Of a stretch of DNA of 32,334 nt, positions 24,171 through 32,334 are shown piece after piece. This stretch comes from Pyrinomonadaceae bacterium (GTDB lineage: Bacteria; Acidobacteriota; Blastocatellia; Pyrinomonadales; Pyrinomonadaceae), in the NCBI GenBank assembly GCA_025054715.1, contig JANWYH010000005.1, forward strand, positions 1-32,334. The letters run 5' to 3'. Position numbers and translations under genes: made by a program. The notes below the pieces were generated by a model. It had not been told where the DNA came from and made no database searches. It saw nothing but the letters and a program-made list of their open reading frames with translations. Every line of letters starts with the position of its first letter. The first letter of the stretch is position 1.

Positions 24171-24746
24171 ATGATGAAAAACCTAGGTTCGCAAGTAGAG
24201 AATATTTGGAAAAACTTGCGACCTGTCACGAAAGAAATAATCGTAGGAGCATTGAAAAAAAGCTCCTCTGTTCAGAAAAAGATTTACGATGTTCATTCCG
24301 ACTGGGAATTGAGCAGGCTTCTTAAAGCTCTCGATGACCAACTGAAAAAGACAGACGGGAAAAAATTAAGGGAAATTCGTAAATTAGCCGATATATGCGC
24401 TGATTTGCTGCAGTCTCAGACAAAATCCGCTGAAGTTTTCATTCAACTCGTAGAAAGAGCATTAAAACAGCAAGACTTTGCGAAAGTAGAAGCGCTATGC
24501 CAAATTTTAAATGAGAGATTCCCAGTATCAGAAGTCTGCGAAATAATAAGGCAAACCGAAAACCCAACCATAAAAGCTCTTGCTTATGAGGCGCTTTCAC
24601 TTTTCCCAACCTCTTCGTTACTGTCGCTGATTAACGACCCCGTCTATGCAGACATAGCAAAAAGCGCTTTAGAAATACAAGCCTTTGATTACGATCTCGA
24701 AGAAGCTAAAGAAATATTAAGTCAGATCGAAGGAGAAATGTTTTGA
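24171..24746 (+). CDS. Helical protein of unknown function
   Basis: The protein has about 191 residues from ATG 24171 (ATG 24174 is equally possible, spaced from GGGGAAG). It has no signal peptide or membrane helix. It appears almost wholly alpha-helical and charged (for example KALDDQLKKTDGKKLREIRKLADICADLL), and the C-terminal half has repeat-like helix pairs (CEIIRQTENPTIKALAYEALSLFPTSSLLSLI), reminiscent of HEAT or tetratricopeptide-like stacking. I recognise no family. It is divergent from aspS and converges with the DUF3108 gene 4 bp away, with a strong promoter of its own. A scaffold or regulatory role would be pure guesswork. Confidence 0.65.
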   Translation: MMKNLGSQVENIWKNLRPVTKEIIVGALKKSSSVQKKIYDVHSDWELSRLLKALDDQLKKTDGKKLREIRKLADICADLLQSQTKSAEVFIQLVERALKQQDFAKVEALCQILNERFPVSEVCEIIRQTENPTIKALAYEALSLFPTSSLLSLINDPVYADIAKSALEIQAFDYDLEEAKEILSQIEGEMF

Positions 24747-24750
24747 AAAA

Positions 24751-25593
24751 TCAGTTACGGCTGTTTTGAATTTGCTTAAGTTTTACCTCTAACCTACCAA
24801 TGTTAGTGTAAACCCTCGACAAAACCGGAATTCTTCTCTCGTTGTCGGCTATCCAGATTATCATTCTTCCTTCGCGTTCTATGAGCCTACCCTGACCGAA
24901 AACTTGAGGCTCAACCAGAAAGCACCAAACATTACCTAAAAGAGTTTTTCTTTTCTCTTTTCCAGTGACCTTAACCGGAATCTTGTAAACAAGCCCAGAA
25001 TCGCTAACCGTAGTTTCTATAACCTTGCCAATCTCTAAATTAGACTGCCTCAAACGATAAATTCCTGAAACTAAATCATGCGTTTCCTCTTCTATAGTAG
25101 AGGCAATTTTTCTTGGTGGTTTTAAGGGATCGTTAGGATCGGTCTCAACAAATACAACTTTCTTTTCTTTGTAATCAAAAACGGCTTCTGAATCACGGAT
25201 TCGATTACCTTGCTCATCCCGCTTTATAGTTTTCAAGATGCGGAATTTCTCGGCATCAACGCTGGATTGAAAAATTTGAAGGATTCTCTGTCCGAAAAGC
25301 CTTACGAACGTGCCCTTTGATCTACCCTCAAATCTTATGTTGTAAACCCCTTCCGACTTGCTAACCGAAAATGTCAAAGTTCCTACGTCTATACCTCTTA
25401 AAATGCCATAATTGTATTTCACCTCATAAACAAGAGTTTCGCCGTCAAATAGAAACTCAGGTTTTGGCGGATTTGACTGAGAAAAAATGAAACTGTAAAG
25501 GAGCAGTATTAAAACGAAAGCGTTTGAGATTTGCCAGAAAGTAGCCTTCGTCGAACCGCCTCGAAAACATGATCTACAGATATATTCATACAT
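24751..25593 (-). CDS. Exported DUF3108 protein
   Basis: The mature region matches DUF3108. It contains GETLVYEVKYNYGILRGIDVGTLTF, FEGRSKGTFVRLFGQRILQIFQSSVD, the ETHDLVSGIYRLRQ segment, and a late VWCFLVEPQVFGQGRLIEREGRMIIWIADNERRIPVL. These are beta-rich envelope proteins of unknown function. A signal-anchor-like stretch (AFVLILLLYSFIFSQS) precedes it. No start codon exists between that stretch and the end of the heptosyltransferase gene, so the start must lie inside the latter. ATG 25593 gives an 85-bp overlap; a TTG two codons upstream, 9 nt after AGGAG, is an alternative. It is last in the operon with the GT9 gene and the large ATPase. Confidence 0.78.
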   Translation of the reverse strand: MYEYICRSCFRGGSTKATFWQISNAFVLILLLYSFIFSQSNPPKPEFLFDGETLVYEVKYNYGILRGIDVGTLTFSVSKSEGVYNIRFEGRSKGTFVRLFGQRILQIFQSSVDAEKFRILKTIKRDEQGNRIRDSEAVFDYKEKKVVFVETDPNDPLKPPRKIASTIEEETHDLVSGIYRLRQSNLEIGKVIETTVSDSGLVYKIPVKVTGKEKRKTLLGNVWCFLVEPQVFGQGRLIEREGRMIIWIADNERRIPVLSRVYTNIGRLEVKLKQIQNSRN

Positions 25594-26534
25594 ATCCAAT
25601 TGCCACAACTCCTGCGATGACAATTTACCCGACAAGCGATGTCTCTTCTCTCTACACATATATCTTCCCGATATGGACTACCATTTCGCCACCATTCGGT
25701 CGGACCAAATATCCCGACAATTGGCGTTCCTGCAGCTACAGCAATATGCGTAGGTCCTGTGTCACCGCCAACATAAATTTTAGCTTTTTTTGCAAGCTCA
25801 TAAAATCCCTTAAGCGACAAACTAGCTAGCACCGTCTGTTTAGTCTTACTCGCTTGCAACACTCTTTGGGCTAGATCATATTCATTTCTTGCCACAGACA
25901 CCACCGATCTTATACCAAATTCCTCCCAGAGCCTGTCGGCTAGAAAACCAAAATTTTCAGCGTTCCATAATTTCGTCTTCCAGGCAGCAGCTGGATTCAA
26001 AATGGCAAAACTCTCACCCACCAATTCAATCACAGAAGTAGCCTCCCTTTTTTCCGCCTGCTCAGTGAAAATAGGAAACTGCAACCTCTCAGGGAGCAAA
26101 TCAAAACCAAACGCTTTGCTTACCAATAAAAGATTTTTCTTTATCACGTGAGTTTTTTGCGGTATCTCGACTTGCTCGCTCAGAAAGAACCTGCTTTCCG
26201 GTTCTCTTAAAACATCACTTGCAAAACCGATGCGCCTTTTTGACCCTGAAAGAAAAGCTAGAAAGGATGACTTCAAAAGCCCTTGAAAATCCAGTGCTAC
26301 GCTTGCTCCTAACCTACGCAAATTGTAAACGCTCTCTAAGAGAGCACTGATAGACCTGCTTTTTAAGAGAATTATTTTGTCAATTAAAGGATTTTTCTCT
26401 AAAATTCCATAAGCTTTCTCTTCAACCGCCCATATAATCTCTGCTCCTGGCAACTTCTCGCGGATATACGAAAGCGCGGGCAAGCAGTGAACAACGTCTC
26501 CGATACTTCCCAACTTGACTATAAGTATTCTCAC
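25509..26534 (-). CDS. Lipopolysaccharide heptosyltransferase-like GT9 glycosyltransferase
   Basis: This 341-residue GT-B enzyme of family GT9 has the N-terminal RILIVKLGSIGDVVHCLPAL, the middle AVEEKAYGILEKNPLIDKIILL, and the donor-site region YVGGDTGPTHIAVAAGTPIVGIFGPTEWWRNGSP. It ends with the cysteine-rich tail CRVNCHRRSCGNWICMNI, common in heptosyltransferases. It probably adds heptose to lipid A-core (WaaC-like), which would mean an LPS-bearing outer membrane; the exact acceptor is inference. The start is GTG, directly after the TAG of the large ATPase with no gap, so it depends on coupled translation. The DUF3108 gene overlaps its 3' end. Confidence 0.9.
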   Translation of the reverse strand: MRILIVKLGSIGDVVHCLPALSYIREKLPGAEIIWAVEEKAYGILEKNPLIDKIILLKSRSISALLESVYNLRRLGASVALDFQGLLKSSFLAFLSGSKRRIGFASDVLREPESRFFLSEQVEIPQKTHVIKKNLLLVSKAFGFDLLPERLQFPIFTEQAEKREATSVIELVGESFAILNPAAAWKTKLWNAENFGFLADRLWEEFGIRSVVSVARNEYDLAQRVLQASKTKQTVLASLSLKGFYELAKKAKIYVGGDTGPTHIAVAAGTPIVGIFGPTEWWRNGSPYREDICVERRDIACRVNCHRRSCGNWICMNISVDHVFEAVRRRLLSGKSQTLSF

Positions 26535-29500
26535 CTATATTTTCATTAAGACGGGGTCATCTGGAAGCTCCTCAAACCATTCAGAGAACCTCTCCTGAAG
26601 CTCAGCTCGACTCATAAAGCTTTCATCTTCCGGAAGCTCAATCATCAACATGGGCGAAGCCTTTATCATGCTTACGGCTTTTTTCAATACTACCATTTCT
26701 TTGGATGAAAGCAGCGGAAAATCACGTCCTGACTGAAGTATATCTACAAGTTCTTGAGCTACTTGCTTTTCCTCTTTCTTTTTTGATTCCTGGATTATCT
26801 GTTCCAACATCGAGACAAGCGTATCTCTTAGAACTCTTATGACTTTGCGATAGCTTAGACGTCCCCGTTCTACCACTTCCCTTAGCTTGTCAGGAAGCTT
26901 TTTCCATTCTTCAGCCATCGAAAGTCGAAAAGAGCAAGAACAAAGTGGATACCTTTTAAGCACCTCACGAACATCAGCTTTGCAGTTTAATTTTTTGCCA
27001 TTAAAGTAAATCATTTTTGCTCGATTGTAGTATGTTTTTGGGAAAATACTGATTTTAGAAAGGTTCTCAAACTCCCACCATTCATCGCTGCCGATTATCT
27101 CTTCGAATCTATCCTGCAGCTCAGAGTTTCTCATAACAGCATCATGCCTAACAATAAAATAATCAGCATACTTTTTCTGAAATTCATTCCATTTCTCTTC
27201 AAATTCCCTGTTTAGAGTTTCGCTCGGTGATTGCAGCGACTCGACAGTAAATTCAAGTAGTTGCTTGCGCAAAGCTTCTATTGTTTCATCCGTCGTGATC
27301 TCACAAAGAGACAGATACTTCCAGACTTGACTACGAAGGTCTGCTCCTCTTAGAAAATCCTCAAGTTTAACTAGGTCTTTCGTTCTGTCTATAAAAATTT
27401 TCTCCGAGTTAGAAAAGGCATCAGCAATTGTTTGTAAGCATTCTTCTAGAGAGATTGACTCTTCTAAAAGCTCTTCTATGGAACTTGCAACGCTTCCAAA
27501 AGTTTTTGCTACGTTAGTAGCAAGCCTCCAAACACTAGTATTAAGCGCATCTTCTGGAAGTTTTTCAAACCGCTCCAGAACGGCCTCTGACCTCCAGTCG
27601 TTTAACCAACTAGAAAGAGCTTGACGAATTTTTTCTCTATCTTTCGGATCGTCTAAAGTCCTAAACGTATCAACAGCAGTAAGCGTCCTCGCCCAATCAA
27701 CAAGCTCTACGCTCGAATATGAAACCGTTTCAGGGCGAGAAATACCAACTATATCGTCCCAAATTATCTTCAAATCCAGCGAACGATGATTTATACGATT
27801 ACCTTTAGAGGTTACAAATTCAATCCTTCTTTTTGCGACAAGAGCTGAAAGATAAAGCTGCACTGCTTCCCGCGAAAACCCAAAAGGCTTTTTCTTTAAT
27901 TCTTGGTAAATATCTTTCAAGGGAAAAACCTCATCATTATTTTCATTTATTCGAGAAAGAATTTTCTGAATAGGAGCAAGCTTTAATAGCTCTTCTTCAG
28001 AGGAAAGCACTAGATAATCACCTCGTAAAGTTACAAGACCTAATGGCTCAGCTAAATTTACAGCTAAAGTCTGCACCTCAGGCGACGAAACTTTTCTTGC
28101 TCCAAAAAGCTCATTAACTATAGAAGAAACCTCAGCTATTCCCAAAGTTCCAGTCAAAACGGGATGATCTGCATAATAAGACTCGAAGATTTGATTTAAT
28201 ATCTCAATAAAAGCATCACTTAAGTGCCGAGAGTTCTTTGCTGACGGACTAAAACTATAAACTTTTCCATCAACAATTAAACTTCCCTCTTCAAGAAAGA
28301 TTCTTTCCCAAATCTTTCCCACAGTTGTCATCAAGGCATGCCCAGCTATACTAATTTGATCTTTGAACTCTTCAGCTATTGATTCGTCAGTGACCAAAAC
28401 ATGGTAACGCAGAATAGTCTCAGCTTCTTCGGGCCTAAGAAGAGCAGGTTGCCAGAAAATTCTGGGAATCGCCAAGTTCTGGTCGAAACTTGGTTCTTTC
28501 CCAGGCTTTACTATCACAACTTCCCAATCATAAAAGTCAGACTTATGCCCGTCTGGCTTTAAGTCATTGTTCCAATTCCAAATAATTCTTCCCCTTCTGA
28601 TGGTACCTCTCCAAACTACATTGCAATCCACCGAATCAAAAACTTCGTTCTCTGTCAACAAAACCCAGTCGTTAAATCTTTCACTAGCAAAGCGACGCAA
28701 AACCTTCGGTATAACTTCCGATGAGATGCCAAGAGCTGCTTCTCTTAAGGCTTGGTTTAGACTGTCTTTACCAGCAACCTTGAAGCAATATCTAATTTGT
28801 CCACTTTTTTCCTCATAGCGATTTAGCTGTTCTGGAATCAACTGGGCAAACCTTTCAAGTATCTCTGCGACAGAAGCACTAGGATTTTCAGAACCTTCAT
28901 CAAAAACAAGCGTAGCAGCGCTTATCTCAGAAGCAGTCGCACCCTCTCCGCTTAAGGACATAAGAAGCAAAGCTTTCAAAACTAGCTTTGCTTGTAATCT
29001 TTGAAGAACTGGTATTTGGTTTATGACTTCACTGCTTACCTTATCGAAGGCATCAAAAACTTCCTTTAACTCCTCAGATTTCCTCAAACCAGCTTCAACT
29101 AGATCAAAAACCTCATCCAAGCAAATTAGAGAATTTGCGGGTCTTCCCAAAATTTTTGCTCCTGCTTCAGAGGCAAATCCCATCAAAGCGAACTCTTTTA
29201 CGTATAACCTCACAAAAGGAGCTATTTCTAAAATCAAAGGATGCAGCGGATAAAGTGATGAAAACTTCTGCTCACTCCATTGAAAGGCCGGTAAAACACT
29301 ACGAAAATACTGATAAACCTCTTTTAGAGACTGTAACTCTTGAGTGTTTTTCGGAAAAACATAGTTATTAACGATTCTATAGAGGTGGTCTTGATCAAGA
29401 TAATCTATAGAGTATGTTCTTGCTATAGCGGCATTTACTCCATCAGCTCCTGCAATGTCATCATCTAGAGCAACAGCAACAAATATGTTTAGATTTTTCC

Positions 29501-30068
29501 CGATCTCAGCAATCTCTCCGAGCAAAGGACCGTCATTTCTTGCAACTCGCTTGATCCTTTCTTGAGCCGTGTCAATTATAAATACAAAAGGTAAATCACC
29601 TGCTTTCGTAGCAGCCATTTTTAACAATTCTTCAAGTGAATCACTAAGCTTAGCCCTATCAATCTCTAGAGACTTTGCAAGTGAATCTTTTAACTCTTCA
29701 AAAAGATCCTTATTCGTTCCACGCCTCACATAAGCAACAGGATGACGACGCCTTTTTAGCTGTTGGGCACTGGAAGCAACCAACGGATCAACTATCTGTG
29801 ATCTCAGTTCAGGATTCGAAACTATCGCTCCAAGTGTTGCAAGAAAGTGGCTCTTTCCAACGCCACGATAACCAGCTAAAGCCTTTGCAGCACCGCTTTG
29901 AGGACCTACTTCGGAAATCTTATCTAACCACTTCGCCATCATTTCCGAAGTAGCTTCAGTAAAAAGATAAGCTGCAAGCGTTCTCGCTGGGTCTGAAAAA
30001 TAATCTAGCAGGCTACTATAAGGTTTTACCTCAACTAAATCCTTTACCTTTTTATCTGTTCTGTACAT
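26535..30068 (-). CDS. Large P-loop ATPase, BrxC/PglY/DUF6079-like, orphan
   Basis: This 1177-residue cytoplasmic protein starts like BREX-type P-loop proteins (VKDLVEVKPYSSLLDYFSDP). Walker A is GYRGVGKSH (66-74). The candidate Walker B is FVFIIDTAQE (161-170), where the usual acid right after the Asp is Thr and a Glu comes four residues later. Next are NIFVAVALDDDIAGADGVNA, a YPLHP segment, winged-helix-like stretches, and a tail with paired cysteines (Cys1043, Cys1045 in PLCSCSF) before a long helical region. Overall size and order resemble BrxC/PglY and DUF6079 proteins of phage-defence systems, but the likeness is distant and from memory. No PglX, PglZ or BrxA/B is adjacent. It is joined to the GT9 gene without a gap, so an envelope or housekeeping role is equally possible. 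Confidence 0.7.
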   Translation of the reverse strand: MYRTDKKVKDLVEVKPYSSLLDYFSDPARTLAAYLFTEATSEMMAKWLDKISEVGPQSGAAKALAGYRGVGKSHFLATLGAIVSNPELRSQIVDPLVASSAQQLKRRRHPVAYVRRGTNKDLFEELKDSLAKSLEIDRAKLSDSLEELLKMAATKAGDLPFVFIIDTAQERIKRVARNDGPLLGEIAEIGKNLNIFVAVALDDDIAGADGVNAAIARTYSIDYLDQDHLYRIVNNYVFPKNTQELQSLKEVYQYFRSVLPAFQWSEQKFSSLYPLHPLILEIAPFVRLYVKEFALMGFASEAGAKILGRPANSLICLDEVFDLVEAGLRKSEELKEVFDAFDKVSSEVINQIPVLQRLQAKLVLKALLLMSLSGEGATASEISAATLVFDEGSENPSASVAEILERFAQLIPEQLNRYEEKSGQIRYCFKVAGKDSLNQALREAALGISSEVIPKVLRRFASERFNDWVLLTENEVFDSVDCNVVWRGTIRRGRIIWNWNNDLKPDGHKSDFYDWEVVIVKPGKEPSFDQNLAIPRIFWQPALLRPEEAETILRYHVLVTDESIAEEFKDQISIAGHALMTTVGKIWERIFLEEGSLIVDGKVYSFSPSAKNSRHLSDAFIEILNQIFESYYADHPVLTGTLGIAEVSSIVNELFGARKVSSPEVQTLAVNLAEPLGLVTLRGDYLVLSSEEELLKLAPIQKILSRINENNDEVFPLKDIYQELKKKPFGFSREAVQLYLSALVAKRRIEFVTSKGNRINHRSLDLKIIWDDIVGISRPETVSYSSVELVDWARTLTAVDTFRTLDDPKDREKIRQALSSWLNDWRSEAVLERFEKLPEDALNTSVWRLATNVAKTFGSVASSIEELLEESISLEECLQTIADAFSNSEKIFIDRTKDLVKLEDFLRGADLRSQVWKYLSLCEITTDETIEALRKQLLEFTVESLQSPSETLNREFEEKWNEFQKKYADYFIVRHDAVMRNSELQDRFEEIIGSDEWWEFENLSKISIFPKTYYNRAKMIYFNGKKLNCKADVREVLKRYPLCSCSFRLSMAEEWKKLPDKLREVVERGRLSYRKVIRVLRDTLVSMLEQIIQESKKKEEKQVAQELVDILQSGRDFPLLSSKEMVVLKKAVSMIKASPMLMIELPEDESFMSRAELQERFSEWFEELPDDPVLMKI

Positions 30069-30215
30069 CTTCGTTTCTCTCTCTCAAATCTTTCGCCTAG
30101 ACACTATAATTTACCAAGTTTTACGCTTTAAGTTAAACACTTTTGAGCAAAAATTAAAGAAATAATTACTAAAAATCTCACAACCTTCTTAGCCAAACTA
30201 TCATCAAGAAAAATG

Positions 30216-30245
30216 TTGCCTCGCAGATAATCGAGTAGTTAAAAT
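30216..30245 (+). promoter_or_regulatory. Promoter of the M48 protease gene
   Basis: TTGCCT (30216-30221), an 18-bp spacer and TAAAAT (30240-30245) lie upstream of AAGGAGG (30257-30263). The ribosome site is 13 nt from the ATG, slightly far. The divergent ATPase gene has a TATAGT box on the minus strand at 30108-30103. Confidence 0.5.
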
Positions 30246-30276
30246 TAAAGTAGGAGAAGGAGGCTGCGATTCAGAA

Positions 30277-31407
30277 ATGTTGAAAAATCTAAAAAAGCTA
30301 TTGTCTTTGATTTTATTGACGTCCTTCTGGCTTAACTTCGGTGCCATCTCGATAGTAAGGGGACAGGACGTTCAATCCAATCAGGAAAAAAAGCAAGAAA
30401 AAAACGAAAAAAAGGAAAAGCAAGCTGAAAAAGGTAAGACTGCTCGTCCGCTTTCCGAAAAAGAAGATCCTTCAAAGATAGGTAAAAGAAACATAAACAA
30501 AGGAGGTGATAGTTTTTTTGGTTGGCTTGGCGGCTCTCAAGAAAAGGAAATAGCCATCGGTCGTCAATTAGCTGCGGAGATAGATCAGCAAGTCAAACTA
30601 GTAGACGACCCAATAATCACCGAGTACATAAATCGAGTAGGTCAAAATCTAGTCCTACACTCAGACGCGAAAATCCCTTTTACCATAAAGGTCATAGAAA
30701 GTGACGAAGTTAATGCCTTTGCTCTTCCGGGTGGATTTTTCTATGTAAACACCGGTCTTATCTTAGCAACTGACACAGAGGCTGAGCTTGCTAGCGTAAT
30801 GGCTCACGAGATTGCTCATGTTGCAGCACGCCATGCAATTGAAAACTTCGGTAAGAGCAGACTTCTAGGGATCGGCATAATAGCAGGCATTATCTTTGGT
30901 GGCGGAGTCACCTCAACAATCCTTCAGAATGTCGGAGGGCTAGGCGAAGGGCTAGCTTATCTACATTTTTCTAGAAGCGCTGAAGAAGAAGCTGATATGC
31001 TAGGCGTCCAATATCTTTATGCGGCAGGCTACGATCCGACCGCTATGGCTACGATGTTTGAAAAACTTGCTGCTCAAAATCGAAAAAAACCAAGCGCACT
31101 GAAAAAACTTTTCTCGACTCATCCGCCCTCATTAGAAAGGCGCGATAAAGTGTTAGCCCTAGTAGCAAGATTTCCAGAAAAGCAAGAATACATAATCAGC
31201 ACTTCAGAATACCAGCGCGTGAAAGAGCGATTGATGCGAATGACAAATGTAAAAGCTTTAGTTGCTTCTGATGGGCAGCAAGAGGACACACGCCCAACAC
31301 TAAAACGGCGTCAACCTGAACCTGATGATGCAGAAAAAAATGATTCACCACCTCAATTGAAGCGGCGTTCTCCTGAACCCTCCCCTTCTCCAACCCCCAG
31401 CAATTAA
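30277..31407 (+). CDS. Exported M48-family metalloprotease (BepA/LoiP-like)
   Basis: A long signal sequence (hydrophobic to about residue 28) is followed by a Lys/Glu-rich low-complexity stretch (about 36-60) and a linker. The M48 zinc protease core comes next: HEIAH (177-181) in SVMAHEIAHVAARHA, a glycine-rich hydrophobic segment (about 197-215), and the third ligand in SAEEEADMLG (Glu236, Asp240). STHPPSLERRDKV is a typical M48 end motif. Such enzymes act in outer-membrane protein and lipoprotein quality control. The C-terminus ends in Pro/Ser-rich repeats with two LKRRxPEP units. A bidirectional terminator begins at the stop codon. The substrate is inferred from the family only. Confidence 0.9.
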   Translation: MLKNLKKLLSLILLTSFWLNFGAISIVRGQDVQSNQEKKQEKNEKKEKQAEKGKTARPLSEKEDPSKIGKRNINKGGDSFFGWLGGSQEKEIAIGRQLAAEIDQQVKLVDDPIITEYINRVGQNLVLHSDAKIPFTIKVIESDEVNAFALPGGFFYVNTGLILATDTEAELASVMAHEIAHVAARHAIENFGKSRLLGIGIIAGIIFGGGVTSTILQNVGGLGEGLAYLHFSRSAEEEADMLGVQYLYAAGYDPTAMATMFEKLAAQNRKKPSALKKLFSTHPPSLERRDKVLALVARFPEKQEYIISTSEYQRVKERLMRMTNVKALVASDGQQEDTRPTLKRRQPEPDDAEKNDSPPQLKRRSPEPSPSPTPSN

Positions 31408-31435
31408 AAAAGCCTGCCTTCTGGGCAGGCTTTTT
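31407..31435. terminator. Bidirectional terminator between M48 gene and TonB/Oar-type gene
   Basis: AAAAAGCCTGCC (31407-31418) pairs with GGCAGGCTTTTT (31424-31435) around TTCTG. The A run on the left and T run on the right make it work for both convergent genes. Confidence 0.92.
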
Positions 31436-31455
31436 ACATTCATAGCTCTTAGCCT

Positions 31456-32334
31456 CTAGAAGCTAAACCTGACGCCTAACTGTAGCTGACGCGGTCCGCC
31501 GAAACGTGCCGTTGAAGGCGCTGTGTATGGCACACCAGCCGTTATCGAAGGAAATGTTCCAGAAGGACAAGTAATGTTAAGGCGATTTTGCGTGTCAATA
31601 AGAGCCGAATTTGTGGTGCAAAAGTCAGAAATTGCATCCACTCCAAAACCGCGATTTGGGCTTCTCGTCACGTTGAAAACCTCGGCTGAAATCGCAAGAC
31701 GACCTAATTCACCAAGCTTGAAGCTCTTTAATAGTCTCAAATCCAGGTTGAAAAAATTGGGTTGGCGAAAAGTATTCCGTCCCACTACTTTTCCATTAAC
31801 TATCGCTCGATCATTTGCATCGTTGCCGTCATTTTGAAAATCCTCGCCGTCAATTATTCTAGCCGTATAAGGCAAGCCGCTTCTCGCAATTAGAATCCCG
31901 CTTAAGGTGAAACCCCAACCTAGATCAATAACCCCAGAAACATTGAAATTATGCCTTATGTCTTGCTTTGAAGGTCCTGCCTCTAGTTTCAGATTGAATG
32001 GGTTGAGTGTTGTTTCACGTGAAAAGTTCCTTTCGTTCGAATCATCATCTCGATTTTTTGAAAAGGTGTAATTTGCCTCAAATTGAAACCTTTTAGTGAA
32101 CCTTCGCCTTACAGACATCACTAGAGCATCATAGCTGGAATGAGCTGTTGATTCATTTACAGAAAATACGCCTATATTGGGATTTGGCCTCAATGTTCCA
32201 CCTTGAGAATTTACTGGAAATACAGGGAACCCGCTTGGTTGAATGGTTGGAGCAAATAAATTCCTATCAATTCTTCTTTGCAAGTTCCATGCTGACGTCC
32301 TCAAATAGCCGATAGAAAGCACCGTAAATTCATT
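31456..32334 (-). CDS. TonB-dependent/Oar-like outer-membrane receptor, C-terminal part (cut by the window edge)
   Basis: The frame is open to the right edge, so this is only the C-terminal ~292 residues of a larger protein; an internal GTG near the edge is not its start. It shows beta-barrel strands typical of Oar-like receptors: SSYDALVMSVRRRFTKRFQFEANYTFSKNRDD, then DIRHNFNVSGVIDLGWGFTLSGILIARSGLPY, NFFNLDLRLLKSFKLGELGRLAISAEVFNV, and the final RQLQLGVRFSF with a terminal Phe for BAM recognition. The full-length protein would carry a plug and, in Oar-like forms, a carboxypeptidase-regulatory-like N-terminal domain, which lies outside the window. The ligand is unknown. Confidence 0.88.
   Translation of the reverse strand, partial: NEFTVLSIGYLRTSAWNLQRRIDRNLFAPTIQPSGFPVFPVNSQGGTLRPNPNIGVFSVNESTAHSSYDALVMSVRRRFTKRFQFEANYTFSKNRDDDSNERNFSRETTLNPFNLKLEAGPSKQDIRHNFNVSGVIDLGWGFTLSGILIARSGLPYTARIIDGEDFQNDGNDANDRAIVNGKVVGRNTFRQPNFFNLDLRLLKSFKLGELGRLAISAEVFNVTRSPNRGFGVDAISDFCTTNSALIDTQNRLNITCPSGTFPSITAGVPYTAPSTARFGGPRQLQLGVRFSF

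Noticed and set aside
26535-30068. Calling a full BREX or DISARM defence locus
   Set aside because: Only one BREX-like ATPase is present; no methyltransferase, PglZ phosphatase, BrxA/B, nuclease or helicase lies in the window.
1-32334. CRISPR arrays, insertion sequences, attachment sites, rRNA and tRNA genes
   Set aside because: No regularly spaced repeats, transposase or integrase motifs, or rRNA/tRNA-like structures were seen; gaps between genes are all under 300 bp.

Overview
The window is AT-rich, gene-dense bacterial chromosome from a diderm (LPS-type) organism. The envelope evidence is a heptosyltransferase-like GT9 protein, the C-terminal barrel of a TonB-dependent/Oar-like outer-membrane protein, an HlyD/MacA-type periplasmic adaptor and many Sec-exported proteins. 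UbiE/MenG suggests a quinone-based respiratory chain. The Oar-like receptor, the tandem exported amidohydrolases, the M48/M1/M16 proteases and the PAS-GGDEF-EAL protein together suggest Acidobacteriota or a relative. That placement is inference: no rRNA or other taxonomic marker is present. No mobile element, CRISPR array, rRNA or tRNA was found. The content reads as ordinary core and envelope chromosome, with several poorly characterised genes in it.

Layout. (1) 240-1732 (+): ArsC/Spx-like protein, DUF2237 protein and ScpA in a tight operon. (2) 1713-4910 (-): a soluble 5xPAS-GGDEF-EAL protein with its own promoter. (3) 5037-8789 (-): an M16-like protein without its zinc motif, UbiE, and DppB/DppC-type permeases, joined by stop/start overlaps. 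(4) 8932-9447 (+): dihydrofolate reductase, apparently on a leaderless mRNA. (5) 9485-12714 (-): exported M1 peptidase, a small membrane protein and a cupin-like protein. (6) 12961-14730 (+): orphan membrane histidine kinase, convergent with a glycine-zipper envelope protein. (7) 15430-18948 (+): two overlapping exported amidohydrolases (the second has lost most metal ligands), a four-helix membrane protein and a Spy/LTxxQ periplasmic protein. (8) 19065-24063: a STAS-domain protein (+), convergent with a minus-strand run of AspRS, MacA-like adaptor, ABC ATPase and ThpR. (9) 24171-24746 (+): a helical protein of unknown function, divergent from aspS. (10) 24751-30068 (-): a 1177-residue P-loop ATPase distantly like BREX BrxC/PglY/DUF6079 proteins, joined to a GT9 heptosyltransferase and a DUF3108 protein. 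(11) 30277-31407 (+): exported M48 protease, ending at a bidirectional terminator shared with the partial TonB/Oar-type receptor (-) that runs off the right edge.

The most unusual features are: the orphan BREX-like ATPase with a non-canonical Walker B, cotranscribed with envelope genes; several genes whose -10 box lies only 6-7 nt from the start codon, implying leaderless translation; an active/degenerate amidohydrolase pair; a cupin-like protein of unknown role behind a peptidase; and transport modules lacking expected partners (Dpp permeases without binding protein or ATPase, MacA plus ATPase without MacB permease). Several start codons are revised here from promoter position and stop/start coupling.
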